A stretch of 64,000 nucleotides of DNA from Dendrophyllia cribrosa (GCA_024195265.1 JAJLRJ010000008.1:4958001-5022000), one strand, 5' to 3'. Counted from the first letter of the stretch, positions 10,884 through 21,053 are shown. Program-made: numbers and translations. Notes: generated by a model from the sequence alone, not told the origin.

Positions 10884-11354
10884 ATGACAAATGTGAACCT
10901 TTGCTTGAGATGGTTTCGTTTCGTTCCTCTGCCCATTCAGACCAAGCGCGGACTGCCCACGATGTGTTTATTTGTTGCTGGAAGCATTCATCAAGGTCAC
11001 GAACGATTTAGTGACATTTCACGGGAAAGGCAATGTTCTTTTATGAGTTTTTCAGCGTTGTTACGTGCTCAGAGTTTGCCAATTGAACAATGGATCACAA
11101 AGAGCATTCATCAAGGTCACGAACGATTTAGTGACATTTCACGGGGAAGGCAATGTTCTTTTATGAGTTTTTCAGCGTTGTTACTTGCTCAGAGTTTGCC
11201 GATTGAACAATGGTTCAAAAAGAGCATTCATCAAGGTCACGAACGATTTAGTGACATTTCACGGGGAAGGCAATGTTCTTTTATGAGTTTTTCAGCGTTG
11301 TTACGTGCCCAGAGTTTGCCGATTGAACAGTGTTTCACAAAGAACGACTTATAA
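10884..11354 (+). CDS. OTU/C76-like cysteine-protease fragment with triplicated active-site block
   Basis: A 156-residue frame with ATG at 10,884. After a 32-residue lead (NLCLRWFRFVPLPIQ) come three head-to-tail 40-residue units of the form SIHQGHERFSDISRGRQCSF followed by MSFSALLxAQSLPIEQW. The sHQGdxRFs...GxQCxxxSfxaL pattern is the catalytic-Cys segment of OTU/peptidase-C76-like domains seen in invertebrate transposons and some large DNA viruses. I recognise it by pattern only. The DNA repeat is exactly 120 bp and almost unmutated, so the triplication is recent. The downstream catalytic His/Asp part of such a domain is missing, so activity is doubtful. An AATAAA lies at about 11,400. Confidence 0.55.
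   Translation: MTNVNLCLRWFRFVPLPIQTKRGLPTMCLFVAGSIHQGHERFSDISRERQCSFMSFSALLRAQSLPIEQWITKSIHQGHERFSDISRGRQCSFMSFSALLLAQSLPIEQWFKKSIHQGHERFSDISRGRQCSFMSFSALLRAQSLPIEQCFTKNDL
10983..11342 (+). repeat. three 120-bp direct repeats within the protease-like frame
   Basis: The units start at 10,983, 11,103 and 11,223, with about 95% or more identity between units. 120 is a multiple of three, so the frame is kept. Differences are a handful of substitutions, several of them at the unit junctions. Confidence 0.9.
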
Positions 11355-12088
11355 TGGGTTATAATGGTATGGTAATTCGAAAATGATGGTAATTGACCCA
11401 ATAAATAAATGTATGAAATTATCAAAATCTGTATGTACATTTACTGTTTCCGTTATGTTTTTACTGCCCAGCATCTGCTCGCAGCATTATCATTACAATC
11501 TGTAACCTCTAGTCTATATCTAGTATCCGTCTCAGGGGTTTCAAAAAGATGAAAAGTAGAAGTTGGAAACTGAAAAGTATGGGTTGGAAGTTTTCGAGGG
11601 CCGGAGGCCCGAGCAACGAGGGCCGAAGGCCCGAGCTTTCTTGGGGGGTCTGGGGGCATGCCCCCCCAGAAATTTTTGAAATTTAACGCGCAGAAAGAAC
11701 CCATTTCCTGCATTTTGAAGGCCAGTTGTTGAAAAAAGTAGTGTTTTATCACAGTTCGAATTTCTGGATTTTCTTGCACAATCAACATTCTAAATTAATT
11801 AAAACTGCTGGAATTTGGTTATGCTTATACTGTTATAGTATGTATCTTAGTATATGATTATTGTGTACAATATCCACAAATATAGGTCAAATAAAATAAC
11901 TCCTCTGTGAGTGTCTCTGTTTCCTCTGTCTTAATGAACAGCCTTTGACAGCAACGTCAACAAAACATACAGTTTACACATTGTTCAGGATCAGGTTGAC
12001 TTAAATGAAAAAACTTGAGTTTCACATTGAAAGAGAAAGAAATTAGAATGAAACGACTACCATGAGCTGTTTCTATCTTATTGTAAGG
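11355..12088. other. non-coding interior; GGCCGAAGGCCCGAG-type GC-rich motif
   Basis: No gene is seen. Around 11,590-11,690 lies a GC-rich string with GAGGGCCGGAGGCCCGAG and GGGGGTCTGGGGGCATGCC, a motif that turns up in the non-coding parts of many unrelated mobile elements. Its function is unknown to me. Confidence 0.35.
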
Positions 12089-12358
12089 TTACTCAAAGTA
12101 ATCATCCCAATCGGAATCGGAATCATCATGTGAGTAGTAAGACTCTGGTTCATTATCCAGCCCAAGACTTCGCATGGCTTTCATGCATTGTTCTGCTTGA
12201 TCTTCTGCCTCCACTTGTACAGCAGCATCTCCTCCAGAATCACAATGCACTGGAAGAGTAGTGCTCTCCGTTTGTGTTTCTTTATCACTGACAGAGACAA
12301 CCACAGGTGGGGTATTTGCTCGTGACTTCTTCTTCTTCTGCAAGCGTTTTATATTCAA
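12089..12358 (-). CDS. hypothetical acidic C-terminal exon
   Basis: The frame ends with a strongly acidic tail (SHDDSDSDWDDYFE, stop at 12,091-12,089). Upstream it meets an in-frame stop directly before a TAG|GTATTG string, so it is more likely the last exon of a spliced gene than a stand-alone gene; its nominal first codon is TTG, not ATG. It begins with a Lys-rich stretch (RLQKKKKSRAN). Acidic tails after a basic stretch occur in many transposase-associated DNA-binding proteins, but no domain can be named. Confidence 0.35.
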   Translation of the reverse strand: MNIKRLQKKKKSRANTPPVVVSVSDKETQTESTTLPVHCDSGGDAAVQVEAEDQAEQCMKAMRSLGLDNEPESYYSHDDSDSDWDDYFE

Positions 12359-12993
12359 TACCTACGCTCAAATCCCTCGCCATTTTCGGAAAAGATCGGC
12401 AGAAAATTGACCTCTGTTTTTACCAAAAATTCAAAGCTTTCTTCTAGAGATGGACATAAGTATCGGTTTATACACATAGGGAAAAGCAACAACATCTCAT
12501 GCAACTGAGTTCTGACCATCTGAAGTGAAAGTAGACGTCGGAAATAAGGATAGTAAACGTCGCTTGCGACGCGCGACGCCTTGTTTTGAAACCCCTGCGT
12601 CTAAAACTGAACCGATACTAAATTTTGGGAGTAAATTATCTTGCGAAAAGCTATTTTGCGTAAAAAAATGTCCTCATCGCTTTCCGTACAGTCTTCCATC
12701 ATTGCAACGGCAATACGTGCAAATGAATATTTCAAACAAAGTGAACTGTTGTTATTCAAACCCGTTGGGTAAAGCATTATTACGAATGTAGCATTTTTTG
12801 TAGACGGCATGTCTCAAGGTATCACATAAACGGCAGTTTCTCATGGTCTTGTGAAATTTCGCACATCAAATCCCTTTCATTGTTGGCGGTTCGATCTGAC
12901 GCAGATGTGAATTGACTAATTGGCCAGCTTTTGTTCTCTTGGAGGAGGGATTTATATGAAAGATACCTCATGAATAATATCATGAAATAAGTC
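12359..12993. other. unassigned; weak minus-strand frame near 12,810-12,601
   Basis: A 69-codon minus-strand frame starting at an ATG (12,810) could be a first exon leading into the acidic exon. It shows no recognisable motif apart from an acidic MMEDCTESDEDIF segment. Nothing else is seen. Confidence 0.25.
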
Positions 12994-13095
12994 GGATAAA
13001 CACCTCGAACGTCGGTATTAATCCATATACATCCCGAGGGCCGTAGGCCCTCGGGATGTATATGGATTAATATCTCCGTTCTCGGTGTTTATCCC
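12994..13095. repeat. about 100-bp near-perfect hairpin at the right end of the 8.7-kb element
   Basis: Arms beginning GGATAAACACC and passing through ATTAATCCATATACATCCC pair almost perfectly around a GGGCCGTAGGCCC centre. It lies 73 bp inside the right terminus. It may be a small palindromic MITE or a structural part of the element end. Confidence 0.75.
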
Positions 13096-13170
13096 TTACG
13101 TAAATGTGGGGAATGATTTCTGGGGATTTGATAAGTGACCGCTTAACAGAGGGTGTGAGGTTTGACTGTA

Positions 13171-13700
13171 ATTATATTTCATTATAAAAATAACGAAAAT
13201 CCATTCGCGTCAAATAAATTTTAGGAAATTTTCGTGCTTAACCAATCAGAATAGCAAAAGACAATAGCTAATAATTTTGCTCCTTTGATGAAGTTCCCCA
13301 AATACAATATCTTTTAAAACTTGCATGTTGTGCGATTGGGTCTCGAATTACTTGAAACCTTAAAAAAATTAGACTAAATGCACCATGAACCTTAACTTTT
13401 TAGCAGTTGTTGATTCTTGGCCAATGGGATAACTAGTTGTAACAATGAAAAAAAGTTGACAATCCATCGTGCATTGCCGTTCAGCACTACCCTTCTTATG
13501 CGGATCATACTTAAAAGCAAAACGCGTACCATTAGCGCATCGAGGAGTAGTTCATGATGAAATTCAAGATATCGATACGACTGAATTTGAGCACGTTTTA
13601 TAAACATTTCTCCAAAACTAACGAGAATACAAAGAAAAAGTCAATCACCACAAATTGATATCAACATAAATTCCCATCGAAAAATGTAAGTCCCATTCAT
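13171..13700. repeat. dispersed repeat family A, right half
   Basis: This continues the repeat interrupted at 4,449. It matches, inverted, 57,570-57,896, and its far part (about 13,540-13,700) matches, inverted, about 40,035-40,215. Confidence 0.7.
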
Positions 13701-14352
13701 GCATAGAGCACATTATAGGCGGTATTTCCGAATAAATGTCCTTGATATTGCCATGTTAGCAAGCACAGTTCCCAACCAACAAAGTTTCAAAACTTTACAC
13801 TTTTAGTGTTTGAGGCAACAATCTCGAAGATTCAAGATGGCTGATTTTCAATTCATGTCAAGTGCCCTTCTTGACCTTCAGTAATACCATTTTAGAAGCG
13901 AGAATTTGATTGGCTGACATAGTACACGGTGTACATACTAGAGGCAATCTGATTGGTGTGACATAACCCAAGAGATACATACATACAAACAAGCATACTA
14001 ACATACAAACATCACAAACCAACCTTTGCGCCTGCTAATGAGCTATTTTTTGAGCTATTTTTCCTCTTCGATTGCTATGAAACTATTTCTACGGAAATGG
14101 AAATAAAACGCTTTTTATTTTGAACGAGAAGTTTACGAATTTCATACAGTAACGACATGTTGAAAAATCCCGTACAGCCAAAAACCCAAATCTGAACACT
14201 TGTCTTGTTGACATAAAAACATCCCAGCCGCTTACCAGGATGATTTTTTCCGATACGCAAGCGCTTCCGATAACGGGATACTTGTTTCTCTTTTTGTTTT
14301 GCAACTGAATTTTTTAGATCCAGATCTAAAATAATTTCTTGTTGTAGAAGTA
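13701..14352. other. non-coding, nothing recognised
   Basis: Contains a short ATACATACA-type low-complexity run near 13,975-14,015. No gene or terminal repeats were seen. Confidence 0.35.
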
Positions 14353-14496
14353 CAGCGGAATCCCGATTTTTCGAATACTCGATTTTTCGAACCAAAACTC
14401 GTTTCCCTTGGATTTGATTTCAGTCGATACCTGACCTTCGATTTTTCGAACCAATTTCCGTTTCCCTTGGAGGTTTGAAAAATCGGGATTCCACTG
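14353..14496. mobile_element. 144-bp TA-flanked MITE, CAGCGGAATCCCG termini
   Basis: CAGCGGAATCCCGATTTTTC faces GAAAAATCGGGATTCCACTG, flanked by TA at 14,351-14,352 and 14,497-14,498. Internal copies of CGATTTTTCGAACCAA lie between. The pattern is typical of pogo/Tigger-type MITEs. Confidence 0.8.
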
Positions 14497-14856
14497 TAAA
14501 ATCAATGACATCAATAGCTTTTGCAATTTAGCCGTAAAGAAAACACGCAAAGTCTTCGAAGACGGCCAGAAATTTAGGATCGAAATTAACCAATCAAAAA
14601 ATGATACAGTTTCCCGTGAGGTCCGCATGCCCAATTCTTTGTTTAAGGATCGGTCTCTGATTGGCTGAAAGTCCTCGGGTGGCCCCAGTTGAGGTAGTTT
14701 CACTGTAATTTATATGGTGCGTTAAAAAACGCCTGTTTAAAAAATATTAGTTGCAATTTACTAGGAAACAAGCAAAATTCATTTTGGATGCGCTAAGTTT
14801 CTGCTGGTCGACATTACAGGAAAAGGTGTTTGTTTCCAAATGTTAACCTTCACAAT

Positions 14857-15889
14857 GGTAGTCTTTACACTAGATCTCGAGTAAACTTAACGAACGCTCA
14901 AGTAAAGTACGATTTTCTTACTTAGCTCTTACTTAGCTCTTCATACACGGGTAAATGCAAAAACTTAAGTTGACTTGAGCTAGCCGAGCGAAGACGCTGC
15001 TTAAAAGTAAACACATATATAACGCCGTATCTTCAAAGGAGAAAGTCCATAAACGTAAAACTTTTGGACGAATAACGTAAATAACATAACCAATGAATGA
15101 TTTAGAACATGTTAGAGCAGTTTTCAATTGAGTGTCGTAAAACCAAAACCAAAGTAATTACTCTGACCAATCACAACGGTCGTAAACAATCCAATGAACC
15201 AATCAGAGCTCGAAGCAATTACATGTCGCGGGCGCCAAGCGCGGGAAAACGCGTGCGAGCAAGTCACGATTGGTTTTGGTTTTACTTCTGATTGGTCGAG
15301 AAAGTGGCGCGAGATTTTTTAGCCAATCACAAAGCGTAGCAATGCAAAACCAAAGCAATTGTGTAATTACTTTCGACAGTCAATTGAAAACTGCTCTATA
15401 CAAGCTGTAAACTGTAGAATTAGCTGTTCAGATGTTCAATTTTGATGACGATGTCTCGCGCGAAAACACTCGACGATAAAGACACCGTTGTCGTATGCAT
15501 AAGGATCAAATTCGAAGGAATTGGTGTATCGTGTCCTTCGTGACCATCGTTTGACATTTTGATAATTTCGAAAACAACTTGCAGCTACCAATTACCAAAG
15601 GTCGCAAAACAGTCGAAAACAGCGATGCCACGATGTTTGCGAAGGCATGGAGTTAATTGGCTTGATTGGCATGGTGATCCGCCCCACGGCACGATAAGTC
15701 GACTTGAGTTTCGATAAGGATGGTTTTGCAGAACCTTAAGTCTTACTTGAATCCTTTCAATTTGCCGACTTTAATGAGATGCTAAGTCAAGTGCGTTCAG
15801 TTTTTACTTAGACCATCACACACAATTTTTTGGCTAAGTAAGACTTAGGCGCTCTTAAGTCTTACTTAAGTGCCCAGTGTAAAGAGGCC
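14857..15889. mobile_element. 1.03-kb TIR element inside tandem copy 1
   Basis: Imperfect termini GGTAGTCTTTACACTAGATC and (reverse complement) GGCCTCTTTACACTGGGCAC are flanked by CAAT on both sides. Tandem copy 2 shows the site without it at about 17,440. Subterminal regions are rich in ACTTAAG/TAAGTCTTAC repeats. It contains a nested MITE at 15,115-15,396 and no coding frame. Confidence 0.7.
15115..15396. mobile_element. 282-bp TA-flanked MITE, GAGCAGTTTTCAATTGA termini
   Basis: GAGCAGTTTTCAATTGAGTG at the left is matched by the reverse complement at the right, with TA at 15,113-15,114 and 15,397-15,398. The inside carries repeated CCAATCA and AAACCAAAACC motifs in both orientations. It is nested in the element at 14,857-15,889. 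Confidence 0.85.
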
Positions 15890-18103
15890 CAATGTTCGTG
15901 TAAGTAATTCAATTAGCTTGTGGTTTTGAGTAGAAAACAATTTAATCTAATTAGTTTCTGTTTCTATTTGCACGACTTTTTTGTGGAGAATAAAAACAGT
16001 TGTTTAAATAATATTAGTTCCAATTTACTAGGAGACTACTAATATTCATTTTTCATGCGTTTAGTTTCTGTGAAAGACTTTTCTGGTTGAAATTACAGAA
16101 ACAGGTGGTTCAAAGAATTTTCGTGTCATTAATTTAATTAGCTTGTGGTTTGAAGTTGAAAACAATTTAATTTAATTAGTTTGCGTCTTCCAGGCCAAAG
16201 GGAACCTTTTCCACGTTTCTTTTGTGAATAATAAAAGAAACCTTTAAAAAGAGACTAGATACAAATTTCCAGGAAATAATAAGCCTTCAATTTGGATGCG
16301 TCAAATTTCTGTGCTGGACTTTTCTGGTTGACATTTAATACACTGATTACTAAAACAAGTTGCTCATTTCACTGGGGCCGTAGTTTCGTCAAAAAAATAA
16401 CTCCGGAAATCCCGTGAAAAAAACCTAGCCAAAACTTGTGATTTTGCTCCCACCCATTTTCATACCTAACCCTTTAGGCTAGAATACAAAAGCAAACTTT
16501 GCATTTTTCCACCTAAATAGAGTTTTGGTCCCAGAGGGCCCGTTTCTCAAAGTCCCTTTTTTTTCGGGCCCGGAACTATATTAAAATCAGAATCTATAAA
16601 ATGATGATGCATTTTTTAGCCCTTAAATCAGCCCGACTTGTTTTGTCAATTTAGAATTTTATTGCTTAGCTTTAAAAACCAACAAAATTTTAATCTTTAA
16701 TAAATACATTGCGCACATAAGATGGCTTTCCGGGCCCGAAAAGTTATCGGGACTTTCGAGAAACGGGACCCAGTTGGTTATCTCGGTATTTTTTTTTGGT
16801 AGTGGGCGGGCCGGAGGATTTAAAAAACGTATATCTGCAAGCGGTTATTTGTGCGAGTTTACTTCCGCTGTTTTGTTGCTTTCACCATTTCATATAATTT
16901 AGGGAATTTTCAAAATAGCTCATGCACGCAATGCGTGCCTAAGTTTTCAAAATAGCTCGAATAAAATTGTATGTTTTGTCAGTCACGCTGTCTGCACGTG
17001 AAAATGTTGAACTTTGTCCTTATAGAAACTTGTCCGTAATGCATGGAGTTAAACAGAGAAAACGTAATGCAATTAATATACAATTTACAGTATTTAAAAC
17101 GTTTATCTTTCTTCTTAATGTGAGCAGATGTGTAGGTTATTAATTGTAGTCTCAAGCAATTACTATAAGCGAGTAGCGACTGTATTTTGTATAAGCAGTC
17201 ACGTTGTGTGCACGTGCAAATGTTGAACTTTGTCCTTATAGAAACTGGTACATGATGGAATTCAACATGTTTTCGAGAAAACGTAATGTAATTAATTAAT
17301 ATGGTGCGTTATAAAATATTAGTCGCAATTTACAAAATTCATTTTGGATGCGCTACGTTTCTGATTTAAGACTTTTCTGGTCGACATTACAGGAAAAGGT
17401 GTTTGGTTCCAAATGTTAACCTCAACCCTGGGACATCAACAATGTTCGTGTAACTAATTCAATTAGTTTGTGGTTTTGAGGTGAAAACAATTTAATCTAA
17501 TTAGTTTCTGTTTCTATTTGCACGACGTTTTTGTGGAGAATAAAAACAGTTGTTTAAATAATATTAGTTGCAATTTACTAGGAGACTACCAATATTCATT
17601 TTGCATGCGTTTAGTTTCTGTGAAAGACTTTACTGGTTGACATTACAAAAACAGGTGGTTCAAAGAATTTTCTTGTCGCTGATTTAATTGGCTTGTGGTT
17701 TGGGGTTGAACACAATTTAATTAGTTTTCGCCTTCCAGGCCAAGGGAACCTTTTCCACGTTTCTTTTGTAAAAAATAAAAGGAAGTTTTAACAAAAAAAA
17801 AAAAACAGACCAGATACAAATTTCTAGGAAATAATAAGCCTTCAATTTGGATGTATCAAATTTCTGTGCAGGACTTTTCTGGTTGACATTTAATACACTG
17901 ACGTACACTGATTGCTGAAACAAGTTGCTCATTTCACTGGGGCCGTAGTTTCGTCATAAAATAACTCCGGACATCCCGTGAAAAAAGCTAGCCAAAACTT
18001 TTGTGATTTTGTTCCCACCTATTTTCATACCTAACCCTTTAGGCTAGAATATACAAAAGCAAACTTTGCATTTTTCCACCTAAATAGAGTTTTGGTCCCC
18101 AGA

Positions 18104-18342
18104 GGGCCCGTTTCTCGAAAGTCCCGATAACTTTTCGGGCCCGGAACTGTATTAAAATCAGAATCTATAAAATGGTGATGCATTTTTTAGCCCTCAAACC
18201 AGCCCGACTTGTTTTGTCAATTTAGAATTTTATTGCTTAGCTTTCAAAACCAACAAAAGTTTAATCTTTAATGAATACATTGCGCACATAAGATAGCTTT
18301 CCGGGCCCGAAAAGTTATCGGGACTTTCGAGAAACGGGACCC
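18104..18342. mobile_element. palindromic MITE, GGGCCCGTTTCTCGAAAG termini (also about 16,538-16,771)
   Basis: GGGCCCGTTTCTCGAAAGTC at the left pairs with GACTTTCGAGAAACGGGACC at the right. CCGATAACTTTTCGGGCCCGG follows on each side with minor differences. It is present in both tandem copies at the equivalent position; the left end in copy 1 has a deletion. Confidence 0.75.
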
Positions 18343-18566
18343 GTTCGTGATCTCGAATTTTTTTTTTTGGTAGGGGGCGGGCCGTAGGATTTGAAAAACG
18401 TTTATCTGCAAGCGGTTATTTGTGCGAGTTTACTTCCGCTGTTTTGTTGCTTTCACCATTTCATATCATTTAGGGAATTTTCAAAATAGCTCATGCACGC
18501 AATGCGTGCCTATGTTGAGTAGTCGCCGGAGTCTCTCCGCGACGGCCCCGCTGACCAAGAAGCCTG

Positions 18567-18640
18567 AGGATGCAGCATTCTCGTCCCCAGAGCCCGCGAT
18601 CCTTCTGGTCTGCGCCAGGGATCACGAACTCTGGCCTGTT
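18567..18640. mobile_element. solo end of a CATTCTCGTCCCCAGAGCC-type MITE
   Basis: About 65 bp here (CATTCTCGTCCCCAGAGCCC onward) recurs inverted at 23,331-23,395. Both copies sit just upstream of a first coding exon (ZAD-like gene and helicase/GTPase pair). The two are probably independent insertions of one family. Confidence 0.55.
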
Positions 18641-19371
18641 CCGGTAGGATTTCGGTTCTGATTGGCTATTGCAAATACAATAGAATAAGACCGGAAGAGA
18701 AATTTAGATTCAACATGGCGGACGGTAGAACTCCGACTAAGCGGTATTCAAAGGTGGAAAATTCTGTTTGCCGAACGTGTAACAGTAATATTATAACCAC
18801 CCGTTGGATTTGTTTGGAGTTAAAGTAACCGAAGAAGGAATAGTGAGTGATTTAGAAAAGTTTTGCGGGTTAAAAATCACTTGCGCCGATGGTTTTCCCT
18901 CGCGAATATGTAGATCTTGTTACGTGAAAGTCACTAAATTTCAGAAGTTTGTTAAGATGGTTGTCCAGTCGAAAACTCAACAAGAGTCGGTCATTCGATC
19001 AAAAAGAGCAAAATCGTTAGAAGACAGCCCGACCTCCGCCTCTTCGCCAGGTTCAAGAAGAGAGAAAAAGAAGACTAAGGGCCCACACGTACGTGCTGTT
19101 CAATTTTGACATGTATAGTCTAATTTTAAAGCTTATGTGTCGGAACTGTTTTTAGAACGGGGCATGACACAATAGGATTGGAAAGTACTATTGTTGTTCA
19201 TTGGCATTCAAATAAATGACCTAATAATATGTAGTTTGGCCATGTTTAATACCCGCAGATCAGATGATGTAAATATGGAAGTCAATTGTTATTTCATTGA
19301 TTATTTCAGACAGGAAAAGAAGGCATTGGTTTCCTTGAGCTGACTTGATTTCATCAAGTGATGAATTGAAG

Positions 19372-19557
19372 TATAGACCTTTTTCATAATGGCGGCCAAT
19401 TTATTCATTCTGTTATATGTATGTTAATTAGCCTCACTGGCCTCATTTTAAAGTAAAAATTCTTTTGAATTTTGACACGCTAACGAGGCCACTAGGGCTG
19501 ATTAACATAGATATAAACGAATAAATTACTCGCCTGCCATTATAAAAAAGGTCTATA
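19372..19557. mobile_element. 186-bp MITE, TAGACCTTTTTCATAATGG termini
   Basis: TATAGACCTTTTTCATAATGG at the left faces its reverse complement ending GGTCTATA. The flanks share AAGTA. The same family occurs at 39,077-39,499. It lies in the intron of the ZAD-like gene. Confidence 0.75.
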
Positions 19558-19561
19558 AGTA

Positions 19562-20015
19562 CCGTAAATCCTCGAATAACTGCCTGGGGTGCTTATTTCA
19601 AATTTAGGATAAGGCGGGGGCGCTTATTCGAGGCGGGGAAGGGGCTTATTTAATTTGTCCCAAATTTTTGCCAGATGGTCATTTATTTTTGTAACATTTG
19701 TGCTTAAACAACATAACCTGTGTATCAATACACAAAGTTGTTCGTATAGTTCTAATAATGGCACACTTCGTACATAATTACGGTATTTTCAGTTCACCAA
19801 ACGTTTTCACAAACTGAAACGAGTACATCAACATGCAAATCTGTTAAAAAAACATGAGTGATAAACATGACCCGACACTATACGTTTCAGTACTCGCCCA
19901 GAAATAAACAGAAGGGGAGGAGGGGGCACTTACTAGAGGGGGCGGGCACTTATTTCAAATTTAGGATAAGGTGGGGGCACTTATTTGAGGGGGGCGCTAA
20001 TTCAAGGATTTACGG
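19562..20015. mobile_element. 454-bp TA-flanked MITE, CCGTAAATCCTCGAATAA termini
   Basis: CCGTAAATCCTCGAATAACT at the left and (reverse complement) CCGTAAATCCTTGAATTAGC at the right are flanked by TA at 19,560-19,561 and 20,016-20,017. Internal GGGGGCGCTTATT-type repeats are typical of this class. It abuts the preceding MITE almost directly within the same intron. Confidence 0.8.
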
Positions 20016-20545
20016 TATATTGTTTGCTTTATTCTGTAAGCAAAGATGTGTCTACCAGATTTTATCTGACCTGCATGAAAAATATGTATATTGTATTTAG
20101 GCAGCTGAGGAGAAAATTAACATCCTCAGTGCGACTGTCCCTGTTTACACCAGCAGTCAACATGCCACATGCACCTCGCACAATTTTACCGGCTGGACCC
20201 ACAGAACAAGTAGTGGCTGAATCTTATTCAGCAGTCAGTGCTAAACAGAAAACTACCTCCAGGAATTGCTCCTCCTGAGAAAAAGCAACCATCAAAAAGT
20301 GTTGAAATCCTTTAAAATTCTGGTCTGCGTAATCCAATACTGGTAAACTTCAAGTTGTTATAAACTTAAGCCCTAAACATGGTTATAATTCTTTTTATTT
20401 TTATACTTTTCTCTCTGTTAGGTTAGGTGTTGCACCTGTTTACAATCCTTTGCAATAATTTAACACAAAGTAAATAATAAAAAAGACACTAATTGAAACA
20501 ATATCCAATCCACCATATAAGCAATATCCAACCTAAATATAGTAT

Positions 20546-20775
20546 GATTCTGCACCTTTTTTTGGTATTAGTTTAATTATCCCACGTCTTTGGCTTACTC
20601 CCCTCTGATAAGCTTAGTTGAACGAGTTAAAAAAGTTGTCTGAGAGATCATTCCAAAAAACCTTGTAAAATTCTACAGGAAATCCATTGGTGCCTGGCAT
20701 TTTTTCATTATTCATACTTTTCAGAGCTTGTAGACATTCTTCCTTAGTTAACAGGCCTTCACAATTCTCTTTATC
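20546..20775 (-). pseudogene. LINE (L1-like) reverse transcriptase fragment
   Basis: On the minus strand the frame reads LLTKEECLQALKSMNNEKMP then GTNGFPVEFYKVFWNDL and, after one in-frame stop (20,616-20,614), SQRRGIIKLIPKKGAE. This is the N-terminal part of a non-LTR retrotransposon RT, where the K-x-PGxDGxPxEFY and RRGxIxLIPKK signatures sit. Only about 75 codons remain, with one nonsense codon, so it is a dead fragment. Confidence 0.85.
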
Positions 20776-20821
20776 CTCAGAGTTACAACAGGTGTAAAAT
20801 GTGAATTATTCAAATACCATA

Positions 20822-21053
20822 TTTACTTGAATAGAGCCTGGGGTGTTGACTACAAACTCAGTTCCCGTTGAGGTGGTAGCAATTCAAAAATCAGTGAAAA
20901 AAATACCAGTCAGTGACACGGAAATAATTTATGAAATTTTATATCTGAATGGCTAAGAACCATTTTCCCCTCACAAACACCTAAGTTATTTTTTTTTTAC
21001 CAATTCAGTTAAGGACTTAGAATTTTAAAATATGAGGTGTTTATTCAAGTAAG
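20822..21053. mobile_element. degenerate MITE, TTACTTGAATA termini
   Basis: TTTACTTGAATAGAGCCTGG at the left and (reverse complement) TTACTTGAATAAACACCTCA at the right. Only the outer 11-12 bp match well. The interior is non-coding. Confidence 0.5.

Larger units (their letters stand above)
4450..13168. mobile_element. 8.7-kb TA-flanked TIR element (pogo/Tigger-type ends) with cargo genes
   Basis: The ends are CAGTCAAACCTC...GGTTTGACTG, each followed inward by AAGCGGTCAC-type repeats and flanked by TA (4,448-4,449 and 13,169-13,170). CAGTnAAACCTnTnTTAAGCGG termini with TA duplications are typical of pogo/Tigger elements. The uninterrupted site is present at 57,897-57,898 within another copy of the same repeat, which shows that the whole 8,719 bp went in as one unit, or grew by later internal insertion. 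Inside are a possible transposase C-terminal piece (4,703-5,020), a foldback (5,791-7,557), a two-exon zinc-knuckle gene (7,931-10,197), a palindromic MITE, a protease-like frame (10,884-11,354), an acidic exon (12,089-12,358) and a 100-bp hairpin. No DDE transposase core was found, so it may be non-autonomous. Confidence 0.8.
14704..18512. repeat. 1.55-kb tandem duplication (copies 14,704-17,301 and 17,302-18,512)
   Basis: The second copy begins ATGGTGCGTTATAAAATATT at 17,302 and repeats the first with an offset of about 1,550 bp, once the 1,033-bp insertion in copy 1 is removed. Copy 2 ends near the CACGCAATGCGTGCCTA string at about 18,512. Both copies contain the same palindromic GGGCCCGTTTCTCGAAAG unit (about 16,538-16,771 and 18,104-18,342), so that unit was there before the duplication. 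A third, inverted copy lies at 44,222-47,170. No coding potential was recognised. Confidence 0.8.
18715..20278 (+). pseudogene. ZAD-like zinc-finger protein, two exons, frameshifted
   Basis: ATG at 18,715 (MADGRTPTKRYSK) opens into a CRTC motif, but the frame stops at 18,828. From about 18,789 the neighbouring frame continues the domain (PLDLFGVKVTEEGI, then DGFPSRICRSCYVKVTKFQK). The CxxC...CxxC spacing is that of a zinc-finger-associated (ZAD-type) domain, which folds around one zinc ion and mediates dimerisation. One small indel between 18,789 and 18,800 therefore separates the two cysteine pairs. A basic Ser-rich tail follows. A GT donor lies after 19,088, and a CAG acceptor ending at 20,104 keeps a phase-0 frame to a TGA at 20,278. 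It is a coral-type lineage-expanded family in my recollection; its function is unknown. The frameshift could also be an assembly error. Confidence 0.6.

Noticed and set aside
4450..13168. Two unrelated solo pogo-type ends rather than one element
   Set aside because: The uninterrupted copy at 57,570-58,020 joins both flanks at a single TA, so the two ends belong to one insertion point.
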